Positions 62,041 to 64,000 of a stretch of DNA of 64,000 nt are shown piece by piece. A model generated the notes under the pieces. The model saw only the letters and a list, made by a program, of their open reading frames with translations. It made no database searches and had not been told where the DNA came from. A program made the position numbers and the translations under genes. Within the stretch, counting starts at the first letter, position 1. Each line of letters starts with the position of its first letter. Origin of the DNA: a virus; the IMG/VR virus record IMGVR_UViG_3300028571_000830, positions 52,918 to 116,917 of that record; one strand, written 5' to 3'.

Positions 62041-62732
62041 AACTATTATCAGTATCTGTTGACAATAAAACTATAAAAGGTGAAAAACTTGGAATCTTAA
62101 CTGGAATTTTATACTTAGCTCCTGCTAATATATCTGGATATGAGGTTTGTCCAATGAGATCTGAAGGATGTACACATTCTTGTTTGTATACAGCAGGTAT
62201 GGGAAAGATTAATACTGTTCAAGCTGCACGTATAAAGAAAACAAAAATGTTCTTTGAGAACAGAGATGAGTTTCTTAAAATACTTAGAGATGATATTAAA
62301 TCTTTAGCCACAAAAGCTAATAGGATTAATATGATTCCAGCAGTTAGATTAAACGGAACATCTGATATTGATTGGACTAGATTTAATATAATAAATCATT
62401 TTCCTAATATACAGTTTTATGACTATACCAAAGTTTTAAATAGACTTTCTAAATCTATTCCTGATAACTACCATCTCACATTTAGTAAAAGTGAAGTTAA
62501 TGATGATGCATGTGTATCAGCTTTAAATCTTGGATTTAATGTAGCTGTGGTATTTAGTACTAAGAAAGGACATCCTCTGCCTGAAAAGTATATGGGTTAT
62601 CCAGTGTACAATGGTGATGAAACAGATGTTAGATTTAAAGATCCTAAAGGAGGTTTTATAATTGGGCTAGTTGCAAAAGGATATGCAAGTAAAGATGAAT
62701 CAGGGTTTGTAGTAAATGTAAATAAATTATGA
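62037..62732 (+). CDS. GP88/DUF7227-like phage protein
   Basis: 231 aa. Cys pattern CPMRSEGCTHSCLYTAG (residues 38-54) followed by VQAARIKKTKMFF, and AVRLNGTSDIDW, PNIQFYDYTK, are the landmarks of the gene-product-88 family found in many phages. Its biochemical role is unknown; the Cys cluster suggests metal or iron-sulfur binding. Encoded in a chain of overlapping genes. Confidence 0.7.
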   Translation: MKLLSVSVDNKTIKGEKLGILTGILYLAPANISGYEVCPMRSEGCTHSCLYTAGMGKINTVQAARIKKTKMFFENRDEFLKILRDDIKSLATKANRINMIPAVRLNGTSDIDWTRFNIINHFPNIQFYDYTKVLNRLSKSIPDNYHLTFSKSEVNDDACVSALNLGFNVAVVFSTKKGHPLPEKYMGYPVYNGDETDVRFKDPKGGFIIGLVAKGYASKDESGFVVNVNKL

Positions 62733-62959
62733 GAGATGAAATAGTAGAACAAGTGATAGATAAATATTACTTAAGAAGTCAAGTGGGTATCACAAAGTAT
62801 GGTACTACATTAGAAGAAAATAACACTGATGATTTTCTAGAACATGCTTTAGAAGAAGCAATGGATTTTACTTTATATATTATGAAGATAAAATCTATAT
62901 TAAAAGCTAAAGGATATTCTAGATTAGAGGATATACCTGATTTAAAACAACTAATATAA
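62729..62959 (+). CDS. Small MazG-like protein
   Basis: 76 aa. RSQVGITKYGTTLEEN and ALEEAMDFTLYIMK recall the all-alpha MazG/dUTPase-like phage proteins, with the EExxD metal pattern. A full nucleotide pyrophosphohydrolase is not proven at this length. Lies just before the terminator and the ribonucleotide reductase, so a nucleotide-pool role would fit. Confidence 0.5.
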   Translation: MRDEIVEQVIDKYYLRSQVGITKYGTTLEENNTDDFLEHALEEAMDFTLYIMKIKSILKAKGYSRLEDIPDLKQLI

Positions 62960-63000
62960 GAAGAATAGTTAGTTAAAAGTTTTACAAACATTTGGAATAG

Positions 63001-63037
63001 AAAGGCAGCATTTGTATCTTTGCTGTCTTTCTTTTTT
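63001..63037 (+). terminator. Rho-independent terminator before nrdJ
   Basis: AAAGGCAGCA (63001-63010) pairs with TGCTGTCTTT (63021-63030, one G-U), then a T-run to 63037. Confidence 0.85.
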
Positions 63038-63057
63038 AACTTTTTAACAAATATAAT

Positions 63058-64000
63058 ATGGATTTAGGATTACAAATATTAAGTGACGTCACTGTGTTTT
63101 CGAAGTACGCAAAGTACAAATCAGAACTCAAAAGACGAGAAACATGGGATGAAATTGTTGATAGATATCAAACAATGATGATTAAAAAATATCCTAAATT
63201 AGAAGAAGCAATTATAGAAAGTGCTAAATTCATAAGGGATAAGAAGGTGTTACCTTCAATGAGAGCTTTACAGTTTGCAGGACCTGCAATGGAAGTGAAT
63301 AATGCAAGAGGGTACAATTGTGCCTATCTACCTGTTGACAGTCTTTACAGTTTCTCTGAGACTATGTTTCTACTATTAGGAGGAAGTGGTGTAGGATTTT
63401 CTGTACAGAAACATCACGTAGCACAATTACCAACTATCATTAAACAAGACAATTATAAACAACGCACTTATCTAATAGAAGATTCTATTATGGGATGGGC
63501 TGATGCTGTAAAGGTGTTGATGAAGTTTTATTTTGAAGGTGGACATAAGCCTAAATTTGACTTTAGAGCTATCAGACACAAAGGAGCAAGACTTGTTACA
63601 GCTGGAGGTAAAGCACCAGGTCCAGAACCTTTAAAAATATGTCTAATACACATTGACGCCATCATGGAAAGAAAAGCTAATGGAGAACATCTAAGTCCTC
63701 TAGAGTGTCATGATATTATGTGTCACATTGCTAATAGTGTTCTTGCTGGTGGAATTCGTAGAAGTGCTATGATTTCTTTATTCTCTTATGATGACGAAGA
63801 AATGATTACATGTAAATATGGAGCTTGGTGGGAACTAAATGAACAAAGAGGTAGAAGCAACAATTCTGCTGTTCTTAAGAGAGGAGAAATTAGTGAAGAA
63901 GAATTCAATTCTTTGTGGAAACGTATTGAAGCATCAGGAAGTGGTGAGCCAGGAATTTATTGGACTAATGATAAAGAATTTGGCACAAATCCATGCTGCG
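63058..64000 (+). CDS. nrdJ: Class II (B12-dependent) ribonucleotide reductase, partial
   Basis: ATG 63058, open to the right edge (314 codons; C-terminus missing). Motifs: NCAYLPVDS (redox Cys), GGSGVGFSV, KGARLVTAGGKAPGPEPL, GGIRRSAMISLFSYDDEEM, WWELNEQRGRSNNSAVL and TNPC (active-site Cys at the end). These match monomeric adenosylcobalamin-dependent ribonucleoside triphosphate reductases. It makes dNTPs for phage replication without oxygen dependence, using host cobalamin. A terminator precedes it, so it starts its own transcript. Confidence 0.9.
   Translation, partial: MDLGLQILSDVTVFSKYAKYKSELKRRETWDEIVDRYQTMMIKKYPKLEEAIIESAKFIRDKKVLPSMRALQFAGPAMEVNNARGYNCAYLPVDSLYSFSETMFLLLGGSGVGFSVQKHHVAQLPTIIKQDNYKQRTYLIEDSIMGWADAVKVLMKFYFEGGHKPKFDFRAIRHKGARLVTAGGKAPGPEPLKICLIHIDAIMERKANGEHLSPLECHDIMCHIANSVLAGGIRRSAMISLFSYDDEEMITCKYGAWWELNEQRGRSNNSAVLKRGEISEEEFNSLWKRIEASGSGEPGIYWTNDKEFGTNPCC

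Overview
The window looks like about two thirds of a tailed-phage genome that infects a Bacteroidota host, most likely a crAss-like (Crassvirales-type) podovirus. The support is the gene order: a leftward virion module (TerL, portal, acidic scaffold-like protein, ~517 aa major capsid protein, ring/connector-like proteins, IHF-like proteins, a giant tail protein) facing a rightward replication module (family B DNA polymerase, DnaB-type helicase, SF2 helicase, P-loop ATPase, SSB-like protein, DnaG-like primase, uracil-DNA glycosylase-like protein, RIIA/RIIB, PD-(D/E)XK nuclease, class II ribonucleotide reductase). The DNA is AT-rich, Shine-Dalgarno sequences are weak or absent, a few promoters fit the Bacteroidota TTTG / TAnnTTTG pattern, and the standard code is used (TAA, TGA and TAG all end genes). 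Assignment by family is from recognition of sequence; no database search was possible.

Layout. 1-27.3 kb (minus strand): packaging and virion genes, transcribed leftward from a winged-helix gene at 27.2 kb, ending in a giant tail protein that runs off the left edge. Two free-standing HNH genes, a metallophosphoesterase with an N-terminal helix-turn-helix, and several Thr-rich tail proteins lie among them. 27.3-27.8 kb: divergent control region. 27.8-35.2 kb (plus): small early genes, many of them membrane or zinc-ribbon proteins, interleaved with RNA-like elements: two related structured RNA candidates (28.8 and 30.3 kb), long hairpins, a tRNA-Leu-like RNA with an abnormal middle and a class II tRNA with a GUC anticodon. 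35.2-39.3 kb: a stand-alone DnaA domain IV protein, a glucosaminidase-type lysin, and a block of accessory genes (YD repeats, Ala-rich repeats, zinc fingers). 39.5-57.5 kb: replication and recombination, plus RIIA/RIIB. 57.6-63 kb: small genes, an HNH protein and a PD-(D/E)XK nuclease. 63.1 kb to the right edge: class II ribonucleotide reductase.

Three intervening elements sit exactly inside nucleotide-binding motifs: an intein in the TerL Walker A, a group I intron with a GIY-YIG gene in the DnaB Walker A, and a group I intron with a LAGLIDADG gene in the glycine box of the RIIA GHKL ATPase. The splice points given here were inferred by restoring these motifs. The most novel signal is the pair of structured RNA candidates, whose stems are kept by compensatory changes. 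The large crAss-like RNA polymerase genes are not in this window.
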